Source: Nymphaea colorata (lineage: Eukaryota > Streptophyta > Magnoliopsida > Nymphaeales > Nymphaeaceae). From it: a stretch of DNA of 64,000 nt. The stretch spans positions 16,105,858-16,169,857 of the forward strand of contig NC_045144.1 of NCBI RefSeq assembly GCF_008831285.2, read 5' to 3'. The notes beneath the pieces are model-generated. The model saw nothing but the letters and a program-made list of their open reading frames with translations, did no database searches and was not told the origin of the DNA. The position numbers and the translations under genes are program-made. Positions 12,630-23,394 of this stretch are shown here, one piece after another (within the stretch, counting starts at the first letter, position 1; each line of letters begins with the position of its first letter).

Positions 12630-12851
12630 ATGGTGGTGGAGGTGGAGAGGAGCATGGCGACACCAGAACCAAGATCAAGAAAACTAAGAGGGGCAGCAGT
12701 GAGGACTGCAGCTGCAGTTGGCATACGAAGCTCAAGCGCCGGCGGCCGTCGAGACGGCGTGGCGAATTCAGGCGGCCTTAGCTGCTTGAGGATTAATATG
12801 GGGCCTGTAGTCTTATCGATCAGCTTGGTGGCAGCCTTGATCCTGCTGTAA
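12630..12851 (+). CDS. Possible small membrane protein, unrecognised
   Basis: A 73-codon frame with Arg/Ala/Gly-rich N-terminal half and a hydrophobic C-terminus, GPVVLSISLVAALILL, ending directly at the stop. That is the layout of a tail-anchored protein. The frame is locally GC-richer than the surrounding DNA. I do not recognise the family, and no copy exists elsewhere in the window to test conservation. It may be a chance frame. Confidence 0.2.
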   Translation: MVVEVERSMATPEPRSRKLRGAAVRTAAAVGIRSSSAGGRRDGVANSGGLSCLRINMGPVVLSISLVAALILL

Positions 12852-13753
12852 AAGCAACTGCTCCTGCTGTTATACTTCCATTCTTTTAACTTATTCTTTT
12901 TGTCCATAATCTGAAGAACAATGAACCACTTTAATTCTCAAAGTCATGTTTCTTCATAAACACTGCCAAATACGAGCATGAATCTCTTGATCTTTCCCTT
13001 TTTCAAATATTGCGATATATTATAAATGGATGGGAGTGAATACATTAATGTAAAAATTTAATTTCCTTGAGATTCGTAATCTTATTCGCCGATTCAGGCA
13101 ATGCCGGTCTGAGACTTCTAAGATTTGATTGCATGTCGGTCAATGCTTTCCTCGGCACTTAATCCCATCGAAATCCAATTAGACTCCGGCGTCGACGAAT
13201 TTATGATTTGAAGATTCGGACAAACCCAACGACAGTAAAAGCGCGTCATGTAGGTGCACACAATTTTATTTTTCCACCAGTATAATTAATAACTAAAATA
13301 TTTTTAGTTCAGAAAACTTTTTGTAAAAACAAAATTGAAAATAAAAAAAAAAACTATAAAAGACTTTTCTTTTTAATAAATTATGAAAATGTTCTTTCCT
13401 TCCTTACTGCTCAAGGTAGGCACGGTGGACATAACTTTCTCCTTTGCTCATCCTGTTCTTGTCTCCTGCCGACGTTTCCAAATCTCACGTTGCGAACGAT
13501 ATTGTGCCGATTCGTCGCACATTGCACGCCAGATCACGTGAACCTTTTGCCCTGCCTCTTTTTCTTGTGTAGTCTCTCGTTCGAGTTCACATAATTCAGC
13601 AAATTTATATTGATGTAGCCAAACTTTTTTGGATGCAGATCGGATCCCACTGGCTCCGCCTATTTCAGTCGAGTGGGCAATTGCCGTGAAGCTCCCAGAC
13701 AGCATCTTGTGAATGGAAAACTTTTGCGATCCAAAGCCGGAAGGTGCCCTTAC

Positions 13754-13876
13754 CTGCCCCTTTTCTGTCGCTGTGTTAATAAGCAATTCAGAATAGAGGA
13801 CGGTGAGAGCGAGCAGAGAAGCAAAGGCCGTCGTCGTCACTCGGTTGACATCGGAGGTGGAGCTACAGCTTGACAT
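13754..13876 (-). CDS. Candidate first exon of an unrecognised membrane protein
   Basis: A 41-codon exon-like frame begins with ATG at 13,876. It contains a hydrophobic segment (AFASLLALTVLY) and ends exactly at CAG|GTAAGG, a strong plant donor. I cannot find a convincing second exon to the left. The frame stays open past the donor to 13,448, which weakens the splice model. It lies head to head with the plus-strand candidate starting at 13,894, 17 bases apart, so at most one is likely to be a real main transcript. Confidence 0.25.
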
Positions 13877-13893
13877 AAGGAGGTCGGACGGAG

Positions 13894-14307
13894 ATGAGAG
13901 ACGGCAGAGATCCCTTCAGACCGCCAGCAACCGGTGGTGGCGAAAACAAGAAGGCGGTGATGGCCGGGAGAGGCGTCATTATAAGGGCAGCCTTCTTCCT
14001 CTTCCTCTTTTTCTCCGCAAGACCTTGCTTCTGTTTATCAGCAGGGCCTGCTGCTGGCCCTTCATCATTCTCCGCAGGTCTCCCTCTTTCTATCTCTCTT
14101 TCTGTTTTTATAAATCCCAAAGTGGATATACAGTGTAGATTATGTGTTTCTTCTTCCTTCCTCAGCCTATCGTTTTATTTGGCGTTGTTTTCTTTGATGA
14201 AAAGAAAGTTGCAGATACCAAATTAAGTGTTTGCAGGATATCTTCTGCTGTTGATCGTCTTCCACCTCACGAAAAAATATGCGTTTTCCTTTTTAACGTA
14301 TAGGTAA
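13894..14307 (+). CDS. Candidate two-exon small membrane protein
   Basis: Exon 1 (13,894-14,077) contains a signal-like stretch (IIRAAFFLFLFFSARP) followed by a small-residue segment, and ends at CCGCAG|GTCTCC. Exon 2 (14,237-14,307), after the acceptor TTTGCAG, continues in frame with the hydrophobic YLLLLIVFHL and reaches TAA. The product would be 84 residues. The frame and splice sites fit, but the family is unknown. The opposite strand has a competing candidate. Confidence 0.25.
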
Positions 14308-16081
14308 AAGCTGAGTCGAGATTCAGGGACTATATATGGGGAAAAGCTACTTTAACTACCTCGTTTGGATGATTTTGAGGATCAAAACTCGTTGGAACTT
14401 GGAAGAAGCTTCTTTTGACACTAAATTTAGTTTTGTTTTATCATAATCTAATGTCCAAAGAGGCCATTGCTACTGTATTCAATTGTTAACCTTTTGAGGA
14501 ATTTAGGATTCAATAGCTAGAGCTTGAGGTTAAATTGTATCATTTCTACTAAACTACAAGCTTGTTTTTACCGAAGGCATGTAGTGATCAGAATACTGTT
14601 GGTCTGTGAAAAAGGGAGCCCCCATATAAGGACAAAAAATAAGTGAAGAAGTTAAAACTCTTTTTTTTTTTTGAAAAATAACCAAATATTCCAACTTTCC
14701 TGTTCTTTTCTTTTGGGTGTATACTCGCTGTTCACTCTCATGGAAAATTAAAAAGTATTTGTTTTTTACCTCATTTGATGTGACTGAGCTTGTAGTGCAT
14801 GCTGACTAAAAGATGATAATACATGTTAGTCCCCGTGTCATTAAGTTCAACTAATTTGATGGGAAAAAGGAATGTTGGGTGCACAACCCTATTCACACAA
14901 CAAATATAGACTGTTTAAAAAAAAAGAAGGTGGGTTAGCGTATTTTATAAGTTTATAAGTGTTTTTCAGTCTTTTTACTTTTTTCAATCTCATCTTTATC
15001 TTTTTCAAAACCTTCATTTTTCACTTTATTACCACCCATGTGCATGTGCAGTAATCAGTAATCAGGTTGCTTTTGACAACTAGGATTTTTAGTCATAGGG
15101 CATTTGCATTGGTGACACAAATTTGGTGTGAGCCCTACATATAATTGGTGACACAAATTTGCTGTGAGCCCTGCATATAATTTTCAAGTCATAACAATGT
15201 AATTTTGAGATAATATAATGTGATTTTTAATGGGCTGGTGTGGGCAGTAGCCCACCCTAGACAGCAAGTATCTCTTTACTTCTCTTTGGATAGTATATAC
15301 CAAGAGAGATATAAATGTATACGGTAATTAATAACCCGAAAGTAAGCAGGAGTCCAAGAGAATTTTTCTAAAGTTTCTATAGCTTATCTGAGGTGATCAT
15401 TTGCTCATTGAGGACGAATATGAAGGTGGAGGAGCAGTTGATCAGATCGGCCAATTAAGGACACATCATACTGCAATTAAGAGGCAAGTTATTAGTGGAG
15501 GTGAACCTGGAGTTTCGAGAAGAAGTAGTTCCGCCAGTGGTAGAGGCACATCGGCCAAGACAAACCCCACAAGAGTTCCTCAGTCAGCAACCACTGCCAT
15601 GGTTCGGACCTTCTGTTGGTTGCATGGGCAGCATTCAGTTGTCTCTTGATGTGGAAGTGATTAGTATAATGGGGATGAATACAATCTGTTGGGGAGGCCA
15701 AAGTAGTTGCGCAGGTCCAGGTTTCCGTCTTCATAGTTGTCTATGTTGTAAAAAAAGAAACATATCATAGAAAGTTATCACACATATATACATGCCCTTA
15801 TGCATCATATCATGTATGCCCTTATGCCACTCAAGCCAATAACTGTTGGCCTATACTAGCAATTGTTCCAAACTCCTTGGGCTTGAGGCAACTATAGTGA
15901 GGGGCTTATAAAAAAGGAGTTGTTATGTGATTGGTTGTCTTATCTTATAGCCTTTAAGTTTTTAGGTTATAACTGAAACTGCTAAGGAATGGATTGTAAT
16001 TTGCCGCCACATGTTTGCTTTTCCTCCTTGAGCTTGATCTTTGATACCAAGTATTCTAAACAATTCCTATCACACAGTCCC
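14308..16081. other. Intergenic DNA with small repeats, no firm gene
   Basis: The interval holds the second copy (14,365-14,485) of the 11,685-11,810 repeat. It also has a two-unit tandem repeat near 15,108-15,182, where GGTGACACAAATTTG, GTGTGAGCCCT or CTGTGAGCCCT and CATATAATT recur. An open frame at 15,401-15,649 (+) overlaps another at 15,495-15,770. Neither has a recognisable domain or clear splice sites, so I do not call a gene. Confidence 0.4.
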
Positions 16082-16091
16082 ACACACACAC

Positions 16092-16143
<52 letters not shown>
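16082..16143. repeat. CA then GA microsatellite at the LINE 3' end
   Basis: A short CA run (16,082-16,092) is followed by about 24 GA units to 16,143. It lies directly beyond the last recognisable LINE sequence, so it may be the element's tail expanded by slippage. Confidence 0.85.
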
Positions 16144-16145
<2 letters not shown>

Positions 16146-16149
16146 GATA

Positions 16150-18545
16150 AAATGGGAATATATAACAAAATTTGGGGGACAAGAGGTCCCCTAAATATAA
16201 AAGCAATCCGCAAAGAACAAAACACGCAAAAAACACAAGCAGGAGGAACAAATATACAATACAATGCAAAGAAAAATAGGAGAGAAGAGGAAAGGCGAAA
16301 CGGCAAAGTCACCCAACCGCAGTCAGGCGGCAACGCTTTAGCCGAATGGCGAACTGGATATCCCCTTGCACAAGACGAGCCACAGAATCTGGTGAAGAGA
16401 AGGTGCCCCTGAAGACCCTGTTGTTGCGCTCCACCCAAATGCGCCACCAAGCCGAAATAAGCCACGGCTTCCAGACATGACCCCAGGAAGCAGTTAGGTG
16501 GGGGAAAGGACAAAAGAGGAAGAAAAGACGAATGGATGGTGGGTTTGGAAGATTACTAACAAGGGAATGCCAAGCAGAAGCAAGGACACTAGAGAAAAAA
16601 GAGCAAGAAGTAAAAAGGTGGACCCGAGACTCAGTCGCAACAAGACATAGGGGACACTGGTTAGCCAAACTGATGTCAAGGCGCTGTAAGTGATCAAAAG
16701 TGTTGATATGTCAGAAGAAGCCAGACAAAAGCAATGGCTCGAGGAGATGGGCCAGGAGACCAAAGAGACCGAGGGGGGAGCGACGCGACAGAAGGACCAA
16801 AGGAGGCCAGGTAGCAAGAAGAAAAAGTGAACTCACAGGTAGGTGAAAGGGGCCAGGATGGGGACGTGAACGATGAGAGGTCAGCAAGGCAGAGGAAGAG
16901 AGGAAGGACAGAAAGCATGTCGGGCCAAAAGTGAGAGGGGGAGATGTGAGAGATAGAACTATGCCAGACGCTAGGGGAAGGCAGGTTAAATTTTGAACTA
17001 ATGAATTGGGTGATGGGAGAATGTTCAGTTGCTAACCGCCACCACCAAGAACAGAGGGAAGACTCGCAAGCCCGATTAAGGTTGGTAACCCCAGCACCCC
17101 CAAGAAGACGCGGAAATGCAACCACATCCCAATGCGCAAGGCGATCTGAAGGTCGATCACCATCCCAAACAAACTTACGAATAAGCTTATCAAACCTACG
17201 CAAAACAGCCACAGGAGGCCGAAAGACAGGCAAAGCATGGAGAGGAACCGACGCAAGGCAGTGCTTAGCCAGAATAATCCGACCTGGAAGAGAAAGCAGC
17301 TTTCCCTGCCAACACTGAAGGTGATCCGTAAGCTTCTGCTCCACCCCATCCCAAAAAGAGGGAGCAGGAGGCGACAACGTAATCTGAAGCCCCAGATAGT
17401 CCATGGGCAGGCTAGTAGCTTTACACCCAAAGCAAGCTTCCGCGATAAGTACCGTGACCGGATCCGCGTGAATGAGGAAAATGTGACACTTGGCGGAATT
17501 GATAGAAAGACCCGAGATGAGCTCAAAGACCCGAAGGATGAGCCACGTTCTCACAACCTGCTGGCGAGAAGCACTGCCGAACAGGAGAAAATCATCAGCA
17601 TACTGAAGGGTGGAGAAGGACGGCAAGTGGGAGAGCGAATGGGGTGTGAGGAAGCCAACGACCGTTGCGTGATGGAAAAGCGCAGAAAAGCTTTCAGCAA
17701 CTAAGTTGAAAAGCAAGGGCGAAAACGGACAACCTTGACGGAGGCCACGCTCGAGACAGAAGAAGTCACCACACTTCCCATTGAAGGAGACCGCAAGCTG
17801 TGACCCAGTGACAAGCGACATGATCCACTACCTAAACGAAGGCCCAAACGCAAGACGGGTGAGGAGGTCAAAAAGGAACTCCCAACTAACCGAGTCAAAC
17901 GCCTTAGAGATGTCCAACTTCAGGATGAATGAAGGTAGCCGTAGACAGTAAAGGGAGTGAACAACCTCATTAGCTAGGACAACCGCGTCCTGCAGACGCC
18001 GACCCTTGACGAAAGCAACCTGGAAGGGGTTAATGACTGAAGGCATGACAGGCGCAAGCCGCATGGAGAGAAACTTAGCAATAATCTTGTACGGCGTACC
18101 TAGGATGGAGATCGGGCGAAAGTGGGTGACGTCCGTAGGGTTAGGGCGCTTAGGCACCAGGACGCAGGTAGCTTGATTGAATTTCTTTAGGAAAACAGAA
18201 TTGGAGGCGAACTCATCACAAAACGTAAACACATCCGCGCTACAAACCTCCCAAAAAGTACGAAAAAATTCGACTGGGAAACCATCAATGCCGGGCGCCT
18301 TACTAGTGCCAAGGGCCCAGACCGCGTTCTTGATCTCTTGGTGTTGGAAGGGCCGCTCAAGAGCGATCGCACAAGAGACAGAGAGAGAGGAGAGGTGAAA
18401 ATCCGGCATCGTGGCACGGAAGCGAAGAGGTTTAGAGTAGAAATCCTGGAAATGAGCGCTCAGGGCCAGGAGGATGTCATCACCAAGAAAAATCCTGCCC
18501 TCGATACCCATGGACTGGAGCAACGTCTGACGGCGCCTCTAAAAG
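16150..18545 (-). mobile_element. 5'-truncated LINE (non-LTR) retrotransposon
   Basis: The body encodes, on the minus strand, a LINE-type reverse transcriptase and a C-terminal zinc-binding region. There are no LTRs. The apurinic-type endonuclease expected upstream is absent, so the element is cut at its 5' end near 18,545, as is usual for LINE copies. The GC content is clearly higher than the flanks. I found no target-site duplication. The element is not in copy B, where the whole 5,160-19,840 interval is missing. Confidence 0.85.
16309..18523 (-). pseudogene. LINE reverse transcriptase ORF, broken
   Basis: From right to left: an RT N-terminal part with SKAPGIDGFP and ILKLDISKAFDSV (18,523-17,828); the catalytic part with RGLRQGCPFSPLLF and YADD (17,821-16,694); then a zinc-finger-like end with CPLC and HLFTSC, followed by WWRIWVERNNRVF (16,668-16,309). 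The first break is an in-frame stop at 17,828-17,830. The second is a frame change near 16,690-16,715. The catalytic YADD is intact, but the protein cannot be made whole. This ORF copied the element into DNA when active; it is now a relic. Confidence 0.85.
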
Positions 18546-19443
18546 AAAAGGTTTAAAGTGAAGAACAAAGTTTTTCAGCCTCTGCTCTCTAATTTATAAA
18601 ATGTCATGCCATGAAAGAGAGATCTTCCATTTCCTTTTTCTTTTCTTTTTCTTCTTCTCGTAGCAAATTGCAAAAGACCATCTGGGCAGTACAGTGTACA
18701 GAAGGAAGAAATAGAAAGAGTAGCCTTACCTTATCTACTCACACCGCGACTATACATGTAAGCAAAGTTTAATATTCCCCTCAAATCACCTTACAAGTTG
18801 TTGATTGATCTTTTGTTCAGCATTTTAACATTCAGATTACTTGAGTGTTCTTTCATTCTTTTAAATTTTTTTTGACAGTCTTTATGCAATCTCCTAGATT
18901 GAGCATATAAAAAAACAATTGCACTCATCTACATATTTATTGTTTCGAGATTTCTGTAGTCATCATCTGTGTACGTACAGGTAACTGTGCAAAGTCTATG
19001 AAGCCTAGTCTAGGATTGGTAGAATTGTGAAACTGAAATCTTATGTTAGATAATTAACAGTGAAACAATAAGCCTCTTACTATCTGTCTTTTCAATCTTA
19101 CGCTCTACATGTACGCAGAAGCTTCCATAACATTGATTGACTGATATCCTTAGAAATAAATCAAGAGATTCAACTGGAAAAACTTTGTCTCGATAATTCG
19201 ACATCAATTCATCTACCACAGCACACAATTTTGAAAGATTTGATCTTTTTCTAACTAGATATTGATAAGATAGCAGATGGGGAGGGAGATCAGCGAGAGG
19301 AAGAAGTGTATCTGATGATAATCTTGGTCAAGACAGCAAAAAACTTTTGTTGGTAGTTACATGCCGAAGGTTTTCTGCGAAGCAAATAATTTTCTGATCT
19401 TCAAGAACGCGGGTTAGCACAAGGATCATGATCGGGCAATAGG
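18546..19443. other. Region upstream of the TCP gene, no gene seen
   Basis: AT-rich sequence between the LINE and the TCP start. It would include the TCP promoter and leader. I see no unambiguous TATA box or transcription-factor site that I can defend. Confidence 0.4.
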
Positions 19444-19837
19444 ATGATTAAGAACTTAGCAGATCGGAACGATGCACCGCTGAAGCAGGAAGGCTTCGTT
19501 GAAGACCGAAAGAACGGTAGAGAACCCTACAGTTTGAGATCATGGTCGGGGCTAAAAGACCCAAGAATCGTACGTGTTTCACGCTCCTTTGGGGGAAAGG
19601 ATAGGCACAGCAAAGTGAAAACGATAAAGGGGCTGAGAGACAGGCGCGTTAGGCTTTCTGTCTCGACTGCCATCCAATTATATGATCTTCAAGACAGACT
19701 TGGCCTGAACCAGCCCAGCAGAGTTGTTGATTGGTTGATTCAGAATGCTCAGCATGAAATCGATGAGCTTCCTCCACTGCCGATCCCTCAAGAAGATGAA
19801 GCTTATAACTTCTCTCAGCCACTGACGGTTTCCAGAT

Positions 19838-19897
<60 letters not shown>

Positions 19898-19914
19898 TAT
19901 TCTCTTTTAGATGA
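19444..19914 (+). CDS. CIN-class TCP transcription factor, C-terminus replaced by microsatellite
   Basis: TCP proteins are plant basic-helix-loop-helix-like DNA-binding factors of the nucleus that control leaf and flower growth. Residues about 50-108 form a TCP domain: [10 protein letters not shown], then [11 protein letters not shown], then [14 protein letters not shown], then [10 protein letters not shown]. The preceding [11 protein letters not shown] and the short loop place it in the class II CIN group, nearest in my judgement to the TCP5/13/17 type. Two positions look unusual: Lys at 59 where Cys is usual, and Ser at 74 where Pro is usual. The protein has only 156 codons against roughly 300-400 in the family. 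After about residue 133 the frame reads alternating Ile-Tyr and Arg-Glu from an AT/AG microsatellite. The real C-terminal region is lost, so this is a truncated gene or pseudogene. Confidence 0.75.
19840..19897. repeat. Compound (AT)n(AG)n microsatellite at a block junction
   Basis: About 16 AT units (19,840-19,872) run directly into about 12 AG units. To the left is TCP coding sequence found nowhere else in the window. To the right is sequence shared with copies B and C. The microsatellite therefore sits exactly at the join between two blocks. The related B junction at about 50,470-50,510 has the same AT-then-GA character. Confidence 0.85.
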
Positions 19915-22160
19915 TGAAGTTTTAACTAGCAATTGTAGCAATTGATGCATGCCTCTCGGTTTTGTGTCACTAGTTACGTCATTTCTCCACGTAAAAAACA
20001 AATAGAGAGATGACGTAAAAGAGGAAGGGAAGGACAGTTTGAAATGGCAACGGAATTTAGAGAAAGATGTAAAACGAGGGTGGCGTGACAACAGAGCACC
20101 AAACGAAACTCAACTCTAGGGAGATACAGAGGTTGGTTGAATTGAATGGAATTTTACTTAGACATACTAACTAGTTAATCGTTTCAAACTATTAATATTG
20201 AAAACCAATTGGTCGCGAAATTGTTTTACCTTTTGTGCGTACCAGTTAAAAAGAGTGATTAAAACATGCAACGTGATTAAATGTAATACGATGCTATGAA
20301 CTAATAAAGAATCCGGATTTTAAAAAGTTACTGGAGGGAGATGCCAAATAAGAATATCGATCGAATTGAACCTCATCGTGATTAAGAAAATTAATTGTTA
20401 AAAAAAGAGAGGAAAAAGCATCGTGATTGAGAAAATTAATTGTTAAAAAAAAAAGAGAAAAAAGCAAAGACGAGAGGGGTGCAAGGAGACAACATGAAAA
20501 AGAGGGTCCAAATTGTTGAAGGCGTGAGAATTATCTTTTCTTTCTCGTCATCGACGTTGTCCCCACCGTCTTCGTTACTGGAAAGCTGGAGTGGGCCCCA
20601 CAGCTCGTACTCGGCGGCACGTCACAGACTTTACATTGCTTGCTGATCAAGGCATGCTTGTTGAAAATCCCGTTTGTCGGATATCACGATTTTTAAAAGA
20701 TCGGGATCTTTGCCGAAGGAACGCGACCTCCTGACGGCAAATACGACGTCAGCTCTGACGTGGCGTCCCCGCGAAGTAAAGACGAGATCATAAACAGTCA
20801 AACCCCACTCGCCGGTTGACTTTTGTTCAGGTTCGGGCCCATCGCCGGTCGTTCCGACGTCTTCGTCCGGAAATTCTACTAGACTTCGGTTGATGGGTCC
20901 GTTTGAATGCATGAATTTTGTGGGTTTGACAGACCAAGTCTTCAAATCTCCACTTGGTTTCACAATTTAAATTTGAACGATTTGGCTCTCAATCAAGTGG
21001 ACCTGAATTTTTTTTTATATATATATAACAATATTTTAATTGGCTTTAGTGACCTAAATTTCGTGAAACTGATCTATATAATTAGACCTAAATCTGTCCA
21101 GATCCAATCAAAGCTTTTAAATTGAGTTCCCATATATCCCACCCATCCTACACCTACCTTTGATTGTGCCAACGTCGAGCGGCTTTTAGCGAAGGGCTAC
21201 AGAGGTGACCCACTATTAAGAGCGAGTAGTTGACCTGCCCCACCTTAGGACCAGTTCCCTTCTTGAGTTGTTAGATACTAATTAAAGGGGTTGACTTCTG
21301 CCAAATGTGAATTGTTCACCTAACTCGCCCGAGCCGAGCCGAGTCAAAGTGTCTTCCAGAACCATAAGTTAGTTACGTGAGCGGATCAAGGTAGGTTCCA
21401 GGAGAAAAAATAAAAGGAAAGAACGGAACAGGATTCCCATGTGCTGACGTTCTTGAACGCTCACGGTCCTTTCTATACACAGTAATTACTTTTTAAGATC
21501 AGTGGTTATCTTTATCTAATTGGAGATGAGTTTTACTGCCGTATTGCTTGAGCAGGTCAGCAGTCTCGTCTCTTATGGGAGAGATGTGTGGACTGCACAC
21601 TTTGGCGACACGTGGTGGTTTACGCGAAGTGTTTGCTTTGGAAAATTGACCTGAGTCGTCGCCGATGGGGCCGAAAAGTCAGCTGGTGAGGCTGGTGATT
21701 CAGATGATGATGATGGTGTGTTGAGTAGAGCTCATTTCTTATTTTCAATCTTTAACTCCGAGGCACATTCTCCATGCCTCTCTAGAACATATTTGGTTAG
21801 CAAAAAGCTAAGAAGATGACTGGATAAGCACATAATGTTTTTTTTTTCTTCTTTGTTTCTTTTTTCTTTACTCCCCCAAGTTAAGGTCGATCGAGGGTAG
21901 GGCCCTTCTAAAATTGGCTCATCTAAATCTCTTAGTAGCACTGTTTTGGCAAAATTTTAGTGTAAAACTTCCTTGAACTTCAGCCCAAAATTGTAGATCA
22001 TTGTAAGCACACCCAACTTTGACTTTGCTCATGAGTGAATCTACTCTATGATATTCATAAAATTAATATGTGGATTTTTTTGGAGTAGGAGGGGTATTTC
22101 ATCTTTAACTTAAAAGAGAGTCAAAATTCTCATTCAATCTCGTCTTTTTAAAGTACATGC
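19898..22160. repeat. Segmental duplication block Q, copy A (matches 50,515-52,165 and 31,243-31,975)
   Basis: Shared landmarks are TGAAATGGCAAC, the stretch GAGTGGGCCCCAC near 20,590 (also in copy C at 31,610), TTGAGTTGTTAGATAC near 21,265 and GCGAAGTGTTTGC near 21,625. No frame is preserved between copies, so I call no gene. A G-box-like ACACGTGG near 21,608 is also present in copy B near 51,525. It could be a promoter element of a gene now lost. Confidence 0.8.
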
Positions 22161-22746
22161 CCTGCTTTCGGAACCTTGGGATGTCTCTCATTGTGCTTCA
22201 AGTTGAGCATCAATTGCCTCCTGTTTACATCACAATGGAGTTGATACCTCGACTATTTAAAATGAAAACTGGCCACTTACCAACATCCATCCTAGCCATT
22301 GCACCAACCTTTTAAGGGACATAATGAGAGCTTTTTCATGTGCTTGTTATGCTTGAGAATGTAAAAATGGAAAAGATATAGATCTGAAACCGCTTAATGA
22401 AATTTAGCAAATAAATCTGGATCGGATTGCTGATCCAATCCATATTCAGTATATAGCTTCACAGCCGAAACTGAATACGAGTCTGGTCTCCGTACTAAGA
22501 TTTGATTCAATCCTATGCTAGTTGGACATGAATGCGGATCTAAATGATAAGATTTGTATCAAGTTCATATATTTACTGGATTACATATCAAATGCTGTGA
22601 ATGTTAGATCTGATTCGGATCATTGTTTACCTTGGTGCTTCATACAACAGTGCACAGTGGATGGTACTTTGAAATTAAACTACCGTTGATATTTATGTCA
22701 TGTATACAAATGCTAGTCAATACATAGACACGCTAGACGGCATCGG

Positions 22747-22748
<2 letters not shown>

Positions 22749-22794
<46 letters not shown>

Positions 22795-22805
22795 GAGAGA
22801 GAGAA
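22749..22805. repeat. (TA)n microsatellite followed by GA run
   Basis: About 20 TA units then a GA run. It borders the gene remnant at 22,806-23,110 on its 3' side. Confidence 0.9.
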
Positions 22806-23110
22806 AGATAGAGAGATTTGAAGAAATTTCAATTAATTGCATTTCAATCAAATAATCATCAACGGTTCCAGTTTCAACGGAATGAATGGAATCGATGGCA
22901 TCATCAATTACTTTTGCCAGCCCGCCATCGTTAAGAATTGCTGAATTTTCCACCCCAACCGAGTTGGCATCAGTATCCCTGACGGTGGTCGATTCAATTG
23001 CCGGGTCTTCAAAATCCGGCTCGCCTGAAACACTCGGGCATTGGCAAATTCTCCGGCGCCTCTGCCCTCAGGCAAACCCAATTCTCCCCCCAAGACCAAT
23101 CTGGCGCCAT
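22806..23110 (-). pseudogene. Unrecognised protein-coding remnant
   Basis: Reading the minus strand, a frame from about 23,027 to 22,806 has good coding character: EPDFEDPAIES, NSVGVENSAILNDGG, VIDDAIDSIHSVETGTVDDY. An ATG at 23,110 opens a frame (MAPDWSWGENW) that runs one base out of phase with it and stops at TTTTGA, so there is a frame break or an unrecognised intron near 23,025-23,035. The 3' end is replaced by a GA/TA microsatellite. Copy B keeps only the leader and promoter side (52,195-52,300). I do not recognise the family; it is acidic and may be an extracellular protein. Confidence 0.4.
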
Positions 23111-23394
23111 GAAAAGAGGCCTGCCCGCCAAGCCTCCCGGCTCGCGGCGAACCCCGCACCTCTTAAAGATACAGAAAGAAATTTGGAGAGAGAGAGAGAA
23201 GGGTAGATCCGTCTTGGTTGGGTCCCATTTGTCTCCACGCTGGCTGCTAACGCGGGCCCTCCATGCTCCTTTGCTGAGTTGGCCTGTGGTCCCACCAGTG
23301 TTGCAAGGACAGCGTGGCTCCCAGCACTTGACGTTATAAATAAATATATATATATATGTTATAAATATATATAAATATGAATATATACAGTGAA

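Noticed and set aside
17001-17704. Plus-strand frames over the LINE
   Set aside because: They are antisense shadows of the reverse transcriptase.
20631-20963. 110-codon minus-strand frame
   Set aside because: The corresponding sequence in copy C (31,588-31,911) is shifted and encodes different text, so there is no sign of selection.
22749-22805. CRISPR-like or centromeric tandem array
   Set aside because: The tandem sequences in the window are simple dinucleotide runs or two- to three-unit repeats, with no regular spacers.
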